A stretch of 51,924 nt of DNA from Bacillus sp. J37 (GCF_000518865.1 NZ_JAEK01000035.1:1-51924); one strand, 5' to 3'; numbered from the stretch's first letter, positions 32,849 to 42,581 are shown. Numbers and translations: made by a program. Notes: generated from the sequence alone by a model not told the origin.

Positions 32849-34299
32849 TTCAAAAATCCTTTTAATTTTCTTCTCAATAGTTTATTTGAAGCATTTCTTG
32901 GAAGTTCATCCAAAAATGTAATTCCCTTAGGTACTTTGTAGCGTGCAAGATGGTTTTGACAGTACATTAAAAGTTGATCATGACTAATCGTTCTATTTGA
33001 AACAATAAAAGCATATGGAACTTGTCCCCATTTCTCATCATCAATTCCTATAACACCGGCATCAACAACTGCTTGATGTGATAATAAAACATTTTCGATT
33101 TCTGCAGGATAAACATTTTCGCCACCTGATATGATTAAATCTGATCGTCTGTCCAGTACAAATAAAAACCCGTCTTCATCAATGTAACCTTGGTCACCAG
33201 TATGAAACCAACCTTCTGTAAATGCCTTTTGGGTGGCTTCTTCACGATTCCAATAGCCTTTTGTGATATTTGGACCCTTTACAAGGATTTCTCCTTCTTC
33301 ATATGCAGAACAGTCTTCCCCATCTTTTATTATTTTCATTTGACAGGAAAACAATGGTTTACCAGCTGAACCCAGCTTTTTAATACTGTATTCAGGTGAA
33401 AGTGTAACAATTTGTGATGCTGTCTCTGTCATCCCATATGTTTGAAATACTGGAATTTTCCTTTCAATGGCCTTTTCAAGCACTCCTCTTGGAACTGGTC
33501 CTCCCCCTGCTAACATACAGCGAAAAGTTTCTGGATATTTTTCATTGCCTAACTTATCCAGCATTTGGTTAAGCATTGTGGTAACGACAGATACAATTGT
33601 TACTCCTTCTTCCATAATTGCTCGATTCATTTTTTCCGCATTGAATCGTTCGAACAATACAATTCCAATACCATAAATCACACTTCGAAACAAAATAGAT
33701 AACCCGCTAATATGAAACAAAGGCACAGACAATAACCAACGGTCATCCGAATTAATGCCAAGGTTGAGGGCAGAGCCAATTGAACTTGACCAATGATTCC
33801 CAAAAGTTTGCATAACACCTTTTGGATGACCTGTTGTTCCCGAGGTATACATAATCGTTGCGACTTGATCTGTTGTATACCCTTCCGTTAAATAATCAAT
33901 TTCCAGGCTATTTTTTTTATGTAATTTCTCAACGATTATTACATTTATCTCTTCAAAAACTTGAAATAAAAATTCCTCATGACAAATTAAATGCTTTGCC
34001 TCAACATCTGACAGTTGCCACGCAATTTCCTTCCTAGTCAGCCGGTTATTTAATAAAACAGCTACAGCACCTATAGAGAAAATAGCATGAATAATCTCAA
34101 TCATCTCAACACTGTTTTTCATTAATACTCCAACATGCTCACCTTTTTTCACATTTAACGATATTAATTGATTTATTTGTAGTTGAACACGTTGATATAG
34201 CTCACGAAAAGTCAAATCAACTTCATCTGTTTTGATAGCTAAACGATCAGGAGTAAGTTCAGCCCGCTGCTTTAACCAATTAGGATAGGATTGATTCAT
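32845..34299 (-). CDS. menE: o-Succinylbenzoate-CoA ligase
   Basis: A 484-aa ANL-superfamily adenylate-forming ligase. It has the P-loop MYTSGTTGHPKG near 150, YGMTET near 290, WFHTGD near 368 and a C-terminal lid with the PRNASNKLLRR lysine. It activates o-succinylbenzoate with ATP and CoA. AGGAGGT precedes the ATG. A strong hairpin with T-run separates it from menB, so part of the transcripts may end before menE. Confidence 0.94.
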   Translation of the reverse strand: MNQSYPNWLKQRAELTPDRLAIKTDEVDLTFRELYQRVQLQINQLISLNVKKGEHVGVLMKNSVEMIEIIHAIFSIGAVAVLLNNRLTRKEIAWQLSDVEAKHLICHEEFLFQVFEEINVIIVEKLHKKNSLEIDYLTEGYTTDQVATIMYTSGTTGHPKGVMQTFGNHWSSSIGSALNLGINSDDRWLLSVPLFHISGLSILFRSVIYGIGIVLFERFNAEKMNRAIMEEGVTIVSVVTTMLNQMLDKLGNEKYPETFRCMLAGGGPVPRGVLEKAIERKIPVFQTYGMTETASQIVTLSPEYSIKKLGSAGKPLFSCQMKIIKDGEDCSAYEEGEILVKGPNITKGYWNREEATQKAFTEGWFHTGDQGYIDEDGFLFVLDRRSDLIISGGENVYPAEIENVLLSHQAVVDAGVIGIDDEKWGQVPYAFIVSNRTISHDQLLMYCQNHLARYKVPKGITFLDELPRNASNKLLRRKLKGFLK

Positions 34300-34323
34300 A
34301 AAATTACCTCCTATATTGAAAAA

Positions 34324-34351
34324 AGCTTGATGAGATAAAAATCATCAAGCT
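34324..34351 (-). terminator. Internal terminator-like hairpin between menB and menE
   Basis: A perfect 10-bp stem (AGCTTGATGA / TCATCAAGCT) with an 8-nt loop; on the operon strand it is followed by TTTTTT. It lies in the 70-nt menB-menE gap. Confidence 0.8.
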
Positions 34352-34369
34352 GTTTCAGTAGAATATTGC

Positions 34370-35188
34370 TTAAGGAAAACGCGGGAATTGTTTAAAGTCT
34401 GGAGAACGCTTTTCTTTAAATGCGTCACGACCTTCTTTGGCTTCATCAGTCGTATAATAAAGTAACGTTGCATCCCCGGCAAATTGTTGAATACCAGCCA
34501 GTCCATCTGTATCAGCATTAAATGCTGCTTTTAAGAAACGAATAGCTGTTGGACTTTTTTCTAAGATTTCCTCACACCATTTTACTGTTTCTTCTTCTAA
34601 TTGCTCTAGAGGAACGACTGTATTAACTAGTCCCATATCCATTGCTTCTTGTGCACTGTATTGTCTGCACAGATACCAAATTTCACGCGCTTTTTTATGC
34701 CCTACGATACGTGCAAGATATCCTGAACCATATCCAGCATCAAAGCTTCCCACTTTAGGGCCTGTTTGTCCAAATACAGCATTGTCAGCTGCAATTGTTA
34801 GATCACAAACAATATGGAGTACATGTCCACCACCAATTGCATAACCTGCTACCATCGCAATAACCGGTTTCGGAATGACACGGATTAAACGTTGTAAATC
34901 AAGAACATTTAAACGCGGAATTTGGTCATCCCCTACATATCCGCCATGTCCGCGGACCTTTTGATCTCCACCAGAACAGAATGCTTTTCCACCTTCACCT
35001 GTTAAAATAATAACCCCTACATTTTGGTCATCACGTGCATATGCAAATGCATCAATTAATTCCATAACTGTTTTTGGTGTAAAAGCATTATGTACATGTG
35101 GACGATTAATTGAGATTTTTGCAATTCCATTATATGTTTGATAGATAATTTCTTCATACTGACGTTCTGTCACCCATTCAATTGCCAT
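34370..35188 (-). CDS. menB: 1,4-Dihydroxy-2-naphthoyl-CoA synthase
   Basis: A 272-aa crotonase-superfamily enzyme that cyclises o-succinylbenzoyl-CoA. Oxyanion-hole regions are [11 protein letters not shown] near 70 and [10 protein letters not shown] near 115; the catalytic-side [16 protein letters not shown] is near 140. It lies in the centre of the operon between menH and menE. Length and motifs are normal. Confidence 0.96.
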   Translation of the reverse strand: MAIEWVTERQYEEIIYQTYNGIAKISINRPHVHNAFTPKTVMELIDAFAYARDDQNVGVIILTGEGGKAFCSGGDQKVRGHGGYVGDDQIPRLNVLDLQRLIRVIPKPVIAMVAGYAIGGGHVLHIVCDLTIAADNAVFGQTGPKVGSFDAGYGSGYLARIVGHKKAREIWYLCRQYSAQEAMDMGLVNTVVPLEQLEEETVKWCEEILEKSPTAIRFLKAAFNADTDGLAGIQQFAGDATLLYYTTDEAKEGRDAFKEKRSPDFKQFPRFP

Positions 35189-35212
35189 GTTTATAGCCTC
35201 CTAGTTTAAAGA

Positions 35213-36013
35213 TTAGTCCTCATTTAAGAACTCAATTACTATTTTACCAAAAATTCGCGGTTGTTCTACATGAATTGCATGTCCTGCCTGATTAATTTCT
35301 TTTATAACAGAATAAGGTAATAATTCATGCATTCTTTTAGCTATCTCACAAAACTTTTGATCCAATTCACCACAGATAAGTAAAACTGGAATACGGAGCT
35401 TTGGAAGTGAATCCCACCACGATGGCTGAGAGCCTGTCCCCATTCCAAGAAGACTATTAGATAAGCCTATCTCACTATTCAATAAACGCTGTTTTCTTAG
35501 TTTGCTTTTTTTCGAATCTGACAACATCATTTGTGAGGAAAAAAGCGGAATTTTCTCCCACTTTTCAACAAAGCGGGAAATTCCTTCTCTTACTATTTCA
35601 TCTGCAAGGGCTTGATCCGATTTGATACGGCGATTTCGTTCATCATAAGTATTCAACCCTGGTGAACTGCTTTCCAATACAAGTTTTTTGACACGATGAG
35701 GGTATAATACAGCTAGAGACAATGCTAATCTTCCTCCCATAGAATACCCAATAATATGTGCTTTATCGATAGTTAAACGATTTAAAATCTCTATGATATC
35801 CTCAACTACTTCTTCCATTTCATATCTTGATGAATCTGATGGATGATCTGTTTTTCCATGCCCAAGGATATCGATGCAGATTAATTGATAATCACGAAAG
35901 TCGTTTATGAGATGTTGCCAATTCAAGGAAGAACCTGTAAAGCCATGTAAAAACACTAACGGCTCTCCCTTCCCCACAATTTCAACATGGTATGAAACGC
36001 CTCTTATTTTCAT
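35213..36013 (-). CDS. menH: 2-Succinyl-6-hydroxy-2,4-cyclohexadiene-1-carboxylate synthase (MenH)
   Basis: A 266-aa alpha/beta hydrolase-fold enzyme (YtxM in B. subtilis) that eliminates pyruvate from SEPHCHC. It shows HGFTGSS (oxyanion loop, near 23), the nucleophile GYSMGG near 88, Asp in CGELDQ near 215 and His in GHAIHVEQP near 245. The ATG overlaps the menD stop by 4 nt. Confidence 0.92.
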   Translation of the reverse strand: MKIRGVSYHVEIVGKGEPLVFLHGFTGSSLNWQHLINDFRDYQLICIDILGHGKTDHPSDSSRYEMEEVVEDIIEILNRLTIDKAHIIGYSMGGRLALSLAVLYPHRVKKLVLESSSPGLNTYDERNRRIKSDQALADEIVREGISRFVEKWEKIPLFSSQMMLSDSKKSKLRKQRLLNSEIGLSNSLLGMGTGSQPSWWDSLPKLRIPVLLICGELDQKFCEIAKRMHELLPYSVIKEINQAGHAIHVEQPRIFGKIVIEFLNED

Positions 36014-37761
36014 TGTTTCAACACTTTTCTTATTTCCTGGGAAACATGATCTAACAATTCCCGATGAATATTGACACGGGTCGAACGATCTGTCTCGATT
36101 TCAATCACCTTTAGGCCTTTATTTGACCATTTATCCCGGAAATACGTATGCAGTTCATCCCAGCTATTAATTTTTTCATACTCTCCATGATACATTTCAA
36201 CTACTTTAGAAAAATCGATGCCAATGGGTGTTCCATATAATGTTTCAAAATGCTTTTCTTCCTTCGATTGAGGAAGAAAAGAGAAAATTCCTCCACCATC
36301 ATTGTTTACCAATATAATGGTTAGATTAAGATTGTTCATCTTGGCGGCCAGTAAACCATTGAAATCATGAAAGAATGATAAATCTCCTATTAAAAGAAAA
36401 GCAGGTTCTGTTGAAGCAGCACTAATACCTAGGGCAGTAGATACAACACCATCAATTCCATTTGCTCCCCTGTTTGCGAGAACACTTATCTCTTTATCCG
36501 TATTCCTAAAAAATGTATCAACATCCCTAATTGGCATACTACTCCCAACAACTAGACGACTACCATCAGGAAGAACATGCTGAAGCTCCCTTACAATCTT
36601 TCCTTCAAATAAGTCATCGATATGCCCCAGCTCATGCCCAATCATATCTTGAAAAATAGTATTGGAAAGAATCCAGTCATCATAGAACGAATTTGAAACA
36701 CATTCTTCTAAGATATCAGATAAATCCTCACAGAATTTAGTATGATTGCAAACAATCATATGGGCAGCATTTAATGTAGGATCACGATATTCCTCACTTG
36801 GATCAACAATAATCTGTGTGATATCCGGATTATTTTTCAGCATTAGCATCAATGGCTTGGAAACAGGCATAGGTCCAAAACGAATAATAAGTTCAGGCTT
36901 AAGAATATTGATTATTTCCGGATCTTTCAAAATAGAATCATATCCTTCAATTATTCCCTGTTTATCACTTTTACCAGATCGTAATTGAGAGAGAGGATCC
37001 GCCAAGATAGGGTATTTCAGCTTACGGGACAATTCTTTAACAGCTGTAATAAATTCGGGATCATTTTGTTCTGCACAAATGATGAGCCCCTTTGCTATAC
37101 CCTTCATGATATCTGCAATATCCTTTATTTGACTTTTTGCTAGTTGTGGTAAACCTTGTATCGTATGTAAATAACTTGGTCTGTCATCTTCTGCTTCCCA
37201 CAGATTTGGCACACTTAAATTCGGAATTAAAGGTTCTCTAAATGGAAAATTCAGATGAACAACACCTGCAGGATGTGATGCAGAAATAGCAAAAGCTCTT
37301 CCAGCTATCGTTCTGACATACCGATACATCCCAACTTCTTCTTCAGGCAATGCGACATCAACAAACCATTTTGGGTAATGACCATACATTTGAACCTGAT
37401 CAATCGCTTGAGGAGCCCCTACGTCCCGTAACTCATGAGGTCTATCAGCTGTTAAAACAATTAAGGGAACTCTTGCGTAACGGGCTTCAACGATAGCCGG
37501 ATAGTAGTTAGCCGCTGCCGTTCCAGATGTACAAACAAGCACAACAGGCTTTTTCTTTTCCTTAGCCAAACCAAGGGCAAAAAAACCTGCTGATCTTTCA
37601 TCAATATTCATGTAACAAGAAAGTTTAGGATGCTCTGCCATTAACATGGCTAATGGAGTAGAGCGAGAACCAGGGCTAATCACCGCCTTGTTAACTCCTA
37701 AGCGTGTTAGTTCATCAACAAAACTAGCGACAAATCTTGTTAGGGAATCACTAGTCTTCAT
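36010..37761 (-). CDS. menD: SEPHCHC synthase (MenD)
   Basis: A 583-aa thiamine-diphosphate enzyme that condenses 2-oxoglutarate with isochorismate. The N-terminal domain has SPGSRSTPLA near 30 with the downstream catalytic Glu in NIDERSAGF (E55 region); the C-terminal cofactor domain has IGDLSFFHDFNGLL and the NNDGGGIFSFLPQ tail of the Mg/TPP motif. It overlaps menF by 11 nt and menH by 4 nt, so menF-D-H are translationally coupled. Confidence 0.95.
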   Translation of the reverse strand: MKTSDSLTRFVASFVDELTRLGVNKAVISPGSRSTPLAMLMAEHPKLSCYMNIDERSAGFFALGLAKEKKKPVVLVCTSGTAAANYYPAIVEARYARVPLIVLTADRPHELRDVGAPQAIDQVQMYGHYPKWFVDVALPEEEVGMYRYVRTIAGRAFAISASHPAGVVHLNFPFREPLIPNLSVPNLWEAEDDRPSYLHTIQGLPQLAKSQIKDIADIMKGIAKGLIICAEQNDPEFITAVKELSRKLKYPILADPLSQLRSGKSDKQGIIEGYDSILKDPEIINILKPELIIRFGPMPVSKPLMLMLKNNPDITQIIVDPSEEYRDPTLNAAHMIVCNHTKFCEDLSDILEECVSNSFYDDWILSNTIFQDMIGHELGHIDDLFEGKIVRELQHVLPDGSRLVVGSSMPIRDVDTFFRNTDKEISVLANRGANGIDGVVSTALGISAASTEPAFLLIGDLSFFHDFNGLLAAKMNNLNLTIILVNNDGGGIFSFLPQSKEEKHFETLYGTPIGIDFSKVVEMYHGEYEKINSWDELHTYFRDKWSNKGLKVIEIETDRSTRVNIHRELLDHVSQEIRKVLKQ

Positions 37762-39163
37762 TCACAACTCCTCCTAGTGCAGACATCATAGGTTTTAGTT
37801 TTATTTTTGTTTCAAGATATTCCGATTTTGGATCCGATTCTTCAACAATCCCGCATCCGGCAAAAAGGGCAGCATTTTGTCCCTCCAACAATCCAGATCG
37901 AAGAGCAACAACAAATTCACCATTGTCTTCATGATCAATCCAACCTAATGGACCGGCATACCAGCCACGATGCATCGGCTCTAATTCCCTAATCTTCTCA
38001 ATAGCCTTCCATTTTGGGAACCCTCCTAACGCCGGAGTTGGATGGAGTTTCTCTACCATAGATAAGAAAGAAAAACCTTCTCTTGCATAACCCTTCACAG
38101 GAGTAAAAAGGTGCTGAATATTTTTCGATTTAAATAAAGCAGGCGACTTTGGCGTGATAACGTCAAAGCAGCAACTTTCTATAGCAGATTTTATCATTTT
38201 TACAACGATCGCATGCTCCAGTAAATTTTTATCATCATGTAATAATCGCTGTCCTAAATTATCATCCTCTTGTTCTGTTTTTCCTCTTTTGATTGAACCT
38301 GCCAGACAAGTCGAGAGAACTTCATTGTCTTTCTTTTTAATTAATCTTTCAGGTGTAGCTCCGACAAAATGTTGAGGTCCGTTTTCAAACTCAAAAATAT
38401 AACTGGTTGGCTGTTCCTGTTGTAAGTTGTAGATGACTTGATACGGGTTAATTTTGTCTGAAAACTTGAGGTGAACCTCTCGTGCAAGCACCACTTTATC
38501 CATTTCTTTTGACTTTATATTGTTTGTTGCCTTTTGAATGGCTTTTAGCCACTCCGATGTTTTATATTCAATGGTTGAGAATTCGTTACCTTTTTCACAA
38601 TCTAGTTGATAAGGAAGAGCCGGACCAAATTCAAATGAACGTTCAAAATGTTTAAGACACATCGTGAGTTCATCATGTGGTGTGACTAATTTATTTATCG
38701 TTATATAGCTTTTCTGATCAATGACAGAAAGCATATGTTTAGGTAACACGAACTTTGCTTCTGAGAAATTATTCCATAGTAGACTTTTTTCTTTAAGCGG
38801 GTCAAATGAAAAGCCCCCAAATAAGATAGGTCCTATACCTACTTGATTTGTTTCATTCGATACAATGACCTTTTTAAAGCGCTTCCATTCTTTTTCTATA
38901 TCCTGAAAACGTTCTTTATTTGTCAGATTATTTTCAATTACCAATTCATTTCCTAAACCTACCATTGTAAAATCACGATTAGGTGTTGACCAAAAATATC
39001 GCTCTCCAAGGAAAAGATCTTCACCGGAAGCAAAGAAATGAAGGGGGTCCATTGCGTCCACTTCTTTAATGCAGCTGACGATTACTGATTGTTTCGTTCG
39101 CCTTGCATCTTCCAATGCCTGTTGAATGAATTCTTTTAATGTATGGTCCAAAGTAGTTATCAA
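37751..39163 (-). CDS. menF: Menaquinone-specific isochorismate synthase (MenF)
   Basis: A 470-aa chorismate-utilising enzyme, converting chorismate to isochorismate as the first step of menaquinone synthesis. The C-terminal chorismate-binding domain shows KVVLAREV near 240, FVGATPERL, LAGSIKRG, HPTPALGGFP and the GCGIVEESDPKSE magnesium site near 445. TTG start preceded by GGGGGATAAG. First gene of the operon, 40 nt downstream of a clear sigma-A promoter. Confidence 0.93.
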   Translation of the reverse strand: MITTLDHTLKEFIQQALEDARRTKQSVIVSCIKEVDAMDPLHFFASGEDLFLGERYFWSTPNRDFTMVGLGNELVIENNLTNKERFQDIEKEWKRFKKVIVSNETNQVGIGPILFGGFSFDPLKEKSLLWNNFSEAKFVLPKHMLSVIDQKSYITINKLVTPHDELTMCLKHFERSFEFGPALPYQLDCEKGNEFSTIEYKTSEWLKAIQKATNNIKSKEMDKVVLAREVHLKFSDKINPYQVIYNLQQEQPTSYIFEFENGPQHFVGATPERLIKKKDNEVLSTCLAGSIKRGKTEQEDDNLGQRLLHDDKNLLEHAIVVKMIKSAIESCCFDVITPKSPALFKSKNIQHLFTPVKGYAREGFSFLSMVEKLHPTPALGGFPKWKAIEKIRELEPMHRGWYAGPLGWIDHEDNGEFVVALRSGLLEGQNAALFAGCGIVEESDPKSEYLETKIKLKPMMSALGGVVNED

Positions 39164-39197
39164 TCTTATCCCCCCGACACCAAAAATTGCTTATATT

Positions 39198-39226
39198 AAG
39201 ATACACCTAGCTAGAAGGTGTGTCAA
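39198..39226 (-). promoter_or_regulatory. menF: men operon promoter with embedded palindrome
   Basis: On the minus strand TTGACA (39226-39221), a 17-nt spacer and TATCTT (39203-39198) form a sigma-A promoter. The spacer is largely occupied by the inverted repeat ACACCT-N7-AGGTGT (39203-39221), well placed for a repressor. Confidence 0.75.
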
Positions 39227-39443
39227 TAGGTTAACCCTGTACTAACCTTATTATATATCTTGATGTACAAGATTAAAATGAAAACGTCTCGGATGAGTAT
39301 TCATTTTATAGGTACAACTGGTAAAATAAGGCCCTTTGTTACTTTTTTAAGTATTCTTGATGAAATTTTTTACAATCATGTTTTTCTTTTTACTGTCCAT
39401 AATAGGTATAGAACCATTTCATCAAGGAAGGAGCGTGGATGGT

Positions 39444-40199
39444 ATGCTAAGTTCACAACAAGTAGAAACCTTCCGTTCACAGCTTACGCAAATGAAAAAG
39501 GAAATTGACGAGCGTTTTGAAATGAATGGACATTTTGGATTAGAAGAGGGTCATTTTCATGAATCCGTTGGTGAACTATCCAGTTATGATAATCATCCAG
39601 GTGATGAGGGAACAGAACTATATGAGAGAGAAAAAGATATCGCACTAAATGAACATACGGAAGAGGAAAAATTAGACATTGAACGAGCGTTACAGAAGAT
39701 TGAAGATGGAACATATGGAAAATGTGAAGTATGTGGAATTGATATACCCCTGGAACGCCTTGATGCCATACCTACAGCCACTACTTGTAAGGAGCATGCA
39801 CCTGAACAAATTGTTTCTCATAACCGTCCGGTTGAGGAAGGTGTTTTAATGCCTCCCTTTGGAAAATTTGATTATGATGATCAAGATGAAAATGTGGCAT
39901 TTGATGCAGAAGACGCCTATCAAATTGTAAACAGTTACGGCTCTTCGGAAACACCATCAGATTTTAATGATCCACAAGATCATTATAATGATGTCTACAT
40001 GGAATCAAATGATCCTGATGGATATGTTGAGGATTACGAAAACTTTATTGGAACTGATATTGAAGGAAAAGAAATTACGATCTATCCATCCAATCAGCAT
40101 CAGCAATATGAAGATATGTTAGATGAAGAAGGTCTAATGACGAGTTTTGGAGATCTGCCTCCATATGAGAAGGATCCATATACTGAGGAAGAAGTATAA
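39444..40199 (+). CDS. yteA: YteA-family TraR/DksA-type zinc-finger protein
   Basis: A 251-aa protein of the sporulation-associated YteA family (TIGR02890). An N-terminal coiled-coil (about 1-35, MLSSQQVETFRSQLTQMKK) leads into a DksA-type C4-like finger: CEVC near 94-97 and CKEH in the second half, so the last ligand is His rather than Cys. The acidic C-terminal part (about 120-251) is rich in Asp, Glu, Tyr and Asn. I start at the ATG with AAGGAG upstream; the longer frame adds 29 mostly hydrophobic residues. A terminator follows. Confidence 0.85.
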   Translation: MLSSQQVETFRSQLTQMKKEIDERFEMNGHFGLEEGHFHESVGELSSYDNHPGDEGTELYEREKDIALNEHTEEEKLDIERALQKIEDGTYGKCEVCGIDIPLERLDAIPTATTCKEHAPEQIVSHNRPVEEGVLMPPFGKFDYDDQDENVAFDAEDAYQIVNSYGSSETPSDFNDPQDHYNDVYMESNDPDGYVEDYENFIGTDIEGKEITIYPSNQHQQYEDMLDEEGLMTSFGDLPPYEKDPYTEEEV

Positions 40200-40213
40200 A
40201 CAATAATACCAGT

Positions 40214-40240
40214 AAAGAGAACAGAAATTGTTCTCTTTTT
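40214..40240 (+). terminator. yteA terminator
   Basis: A perfect 10-bp stem (AAAGAGAACA / TGTTCTCTTT) with a 5-nt loop and a trailing T-run. Confidence 0.88.
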
Positions 40241-40370
40241 TGTATGACAAACCTTCTCAACATTCATGTTACATTTCCTTCCAGATTGCTTGCATTTTTC
40301 TATTCTTCCATTTTAAATATTGAAATTTCAGAATAAAAAGATATATAATGCCATAAGGAGGATTGATCAT

Positions 40371-41336
40371 ATGCATCTATTAGAGAAAATCAGTAAAACA
40401 GCAGGAAATACATTCGCCATTTGGGTCATTCTTTTCGCTATGTTGGCCTTTTTTATTCCAGGAGGATTCACATGGATAGCTCCACACATTTCCTTACTAC
40501 TCGGAATTATCATGTTTGGAATGGGACTGACATTATCATTAAAAGATTTCAAAGCCGTTTTTCAAGCACCCAAAAGTGTAATAATTGGAGTGGTAGCTCA
40601 GTTCACAATCATGCCTTTATTAGCATTTTTATTAGCAACAATTTTTCAGTTACCACCTGAAGTGGCTGTAGGGGTGATATTAGTAGGATGTTGTCCCGGT
40701 GGAACTGCCTCAAATGTTATGACTTTTTTAGCAAAAGGAAATACAGCATTGTCCGTTGCTGTTACATCTATTTCAACCTTACTTGCTCCTATTTTAACAC
40801 CTGCTCTAACTTTATTATTTGCAAGTAAATGGCTCCCGGTATCAGCTGGCTCGCTATTTTTATCTATTGTTCAAATTGTACTTGTTCCAATCATTTTAGG
40901 AATTATTGTTAATTTATTATTTAAAAAGCAAGTTGAAAAAAGCATTTCAGTTTTACCACTTATCTCTGTTATCGGGATTGTTGCGGTTGCCTCAGCAGTT
41001 GTAGCAGTGAATTCAGCTAAGATCGCTGAAACAGGCTTATTAATCTTCTCCATCGTTGTCTTACACAATGGATTGGGTTTACTAATAGGTTTCTTATTAG
41101 CAAAAGCATTAAAATTAAATTTTGCGGATCAAAAAGCTGTCTCAATTGAAGTAGGAATGCAAAATTCAGGTCTTGGTGCCGCTTTAGCAGTTGCTCATTT
41201 CTCACCGCTTTCGGCAGTACCTAGCGCCATTTTCAGTGTGTGGCATAACATTTCAGGTCCACTCCTCGCTACATGGTGGGGAAAAAGAACCACTAAAGGC
41301 AATTCGGAAAATAACGACTCTTCGTTTAAAGCATAG
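40371..41336 (+). CDS. yocS: BASS-family (bile acid:sodium symporter-like) transporter
   Basis: A 321-aa membrane protein with nine to ten hydrophobic helices. Family signatures: FGMGLTLSLKDF near 45, VGCCPGGTASNVMTFLAKGN near 105-124, and VEVGMQNSGLG-like SIEVGMQNSGLGAALA near 262. Length and sequence fit B. subtilis YocS; relatives carry pantoate/ketopantoate or other organic anions with sodium, so the substrate is open. AAGGAGG precedes the chosen ATG. Flanked by terminators, so monocistronic. Confidence 0.85.
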   Translation: MHLLEKISKTAGNTFAIWVILFAMLAFFIPGGFTWIAPHISLLLGIIMFGMGLTLSLKDFKAVFQAPKSVIIGVVAQFTIMPLLAFLLATIFQLPPEVAVGVILVGCCPGGTASNVMTFLAKGNTALSVAVTSISTLLAPILTPALTLLFASKWLPVSAGSLFLSIVQIVLVPIILGIIVNLLFKKQVEKSISVLPLISVIGIVAVASAVVAVNSAKIAETGLLIFSIVVLHNGLGLLIGFLLAKALKLNFADQKAVSIEVGMQNSGLGAALAVAHFSPLSAVPSAIFSVWHNISGPLLATWWGKRTTKGNSENNDSSFKA

Positions 41337-41341
41337 TATTG

Positions 41342-41369
41342 AAAAGGAGCATTCTTGCTCCTTTTTATT
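41342..41369 (+). terminator. Terminator of the BASS transporter gene
   Basis: A perfect 10-bp stem (AAAAGGAGCA / TGCTCCTTTT) with a 4-nt loop and T-rich tail. Confidence 0.88.
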
Positions 41370-41455
41370 TTTGTATCTTCCAATATTTTCATAACCTAGT
41401 AAAATAGAAGATGAATAAAAAAATATACTGTTCTTTACATATGGAGGGAATTCTA

Positions 41456-42250
41456 GTGAACGCTCATGAAATTGATTATATTTTGCATGGCGATGATATG
41501 CAGTGTGTTGAAATTGAGTTAGATCCAAATGAAAGTGTTGTTGCTGAAGCTGGTGGAATGATGATGATGGAAGATGGCATCGACATGGAAACCATTTTTG
41601 GAGATGGAGATAATAGCCAAAAAGGCTTTTTAGGCAAGCTTGTTGGTGCCGGTAAACGGGTTCTTACCGGTGAGAGTTTGTTTATGACAGTGTTCACAAA
41701 CAAAGGAGTGGGCAAAAAAAGAGTGTCGTTTGCCGCCCCTTATCCTGGAAAAATTATCCCTGTTGACCTAAGTGAAATGGGTGGAAAAGTCATATGTCAA
41801 AAAGACTCCTTCCTATGTGCAGCAAAAGGTGTTTCTATTGGAATAGACTTTCAGAAAAAGCTGGGTACAGGGTTCTTTGGTGGAGAAGGCTTCATCATGC
41901 AAAGTCTCGAGGGTGATGGCTTAGCATTTATGCATGCTGGTGGTACAATTATACGCCGTGACCTGCAACCGGGTGAAAAATTACGAATTGATACCGGTTG
42001 TTTAGTAGCACTTACAAAGGAAGTTGACTATAATATCGAATTTGTCGGAAAAGTTAAAACGGCATTTTTGGGTGGAGAAGGATTGTTCTTTGCAACAGTC
42101 CAAGGTCCTGGGACTGTTTGGATTCAAACGCTACCATTCAGCCGACTTGCAGATCGTGTTATCGCAAGTGCACCTTCTGCTGGCGGTGGAGATTCACGTG
42201 GTGAAGGCAGCATTCTTGGGGGATTAGGCCGCTTATTAGATGGGGATTGA
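41456..42250 (+). CDS. TIGR00266/AIM24 family protein
   Basis: A 264-aa beta-rich protein of the AIM24/TIGR00266 family, glycine-rich throughout, with the typical [20 protein letters not shown] opening, [23 protein letters not shown] and [18 protein letters not shown] blocks. It is predicted to form a trimeric double beta-sandwich; function is unknown in bacteria. The start is a GTG with GGAGGG 7 nt upstream; the longest frame adds 15 residues with no ribosome site. A terminator follows. Confidence 0.88.
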   Translation: MNAHEIDYILHGDDMQCVEIELDPNESVVAEAGGMMMMEDGIDMETIFGDGDNSQKGFLGKLVGAGKRVLTGESLFMTVFTNKGVGKKRVSFAAPYPGKIIPVDLSEMGGKVICQKDSFLCAAKGVSIGIDFQKKLGTGFFGGEGFIMQSLEGDGLAFMHAGGTIIRRDLQPGEKLRIDTGCLVALTKEVDYNIEFVGKVKTAFLGGEGLFFATVQGPGTVWIQTLPFSRLADRVIASAPSAGGGDSRGEGSILGGLGRLLDGD

Positions 42251-42283
42251 TGGGAAAGGCGCTGGAACTGGACGCCGACACTA

Positions 42284-42301
42284 AGTACAAGGTTTGTACT
42301 T
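42284..42301. repeat. Short palindrome and partial repeat remnant
   Basis: AAGTACAA-GGT-TTGTACTT is a perfect 8-bp hairpin. Just before it (42255-42277) GGCGCTGGAACTGGACG resembles the right-hand part of the dispersed modular repeat, suggesting a degraded partial copy. Confidence 0.5.
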
Positions 42302-42323
42302 ATTTACCTGATAATAACATGCA

Positions 42324-42353
42324 AAAAGGTGCTGACCTGCAGCACCTTTTTTT
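42324..42353 (+). terminator. Terminator of the AIM24 gene
   Basis: A perfect 10-bp stem (AAAAGGTGCT / AGCACCTTTT) with a 7-nt loop and T-run. It abuts copy 2 of the dispersed repeat. Confidence 0.88.
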
Positions 42354-42581
42354 CGTTTAGAAACCATAAAATTCTTTGAACTGTGGATAAGCGCTCGACA
42401 TCCAGCTCCAGCGTCTAGCCCCGAAGCACAGGACGTGCAAGTGCAGTCATTGCGACAGGATGTCGCGTTATTGACTGCCTCTAGGGTCTAGATGCAAATG
42501 AATTGAAGACAAAGAACGTCTTCTATTCATTTGCGTCTTATTTGCCCGAGGCTGATCAAGGCGCTTGCGCTTTTGTTCTTA
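42353..42581 (-). repeat. Dispersed modular repeat, copy 2 (long form)
   Basis: On the minus strand it begins with the glgP stop codon (TAAGAACAAAAGCGCAAGCG) and is near identical to 17177-17336, but carries an extra module at about 42420-42494. That module folds as a nested hairpin: outer GCAGTCA/TGACTGC (42443-42449, 42472-42478) and inner GCGACA/TGTCGC (42452-42457, 42461-42466). Confidence 0.9.
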
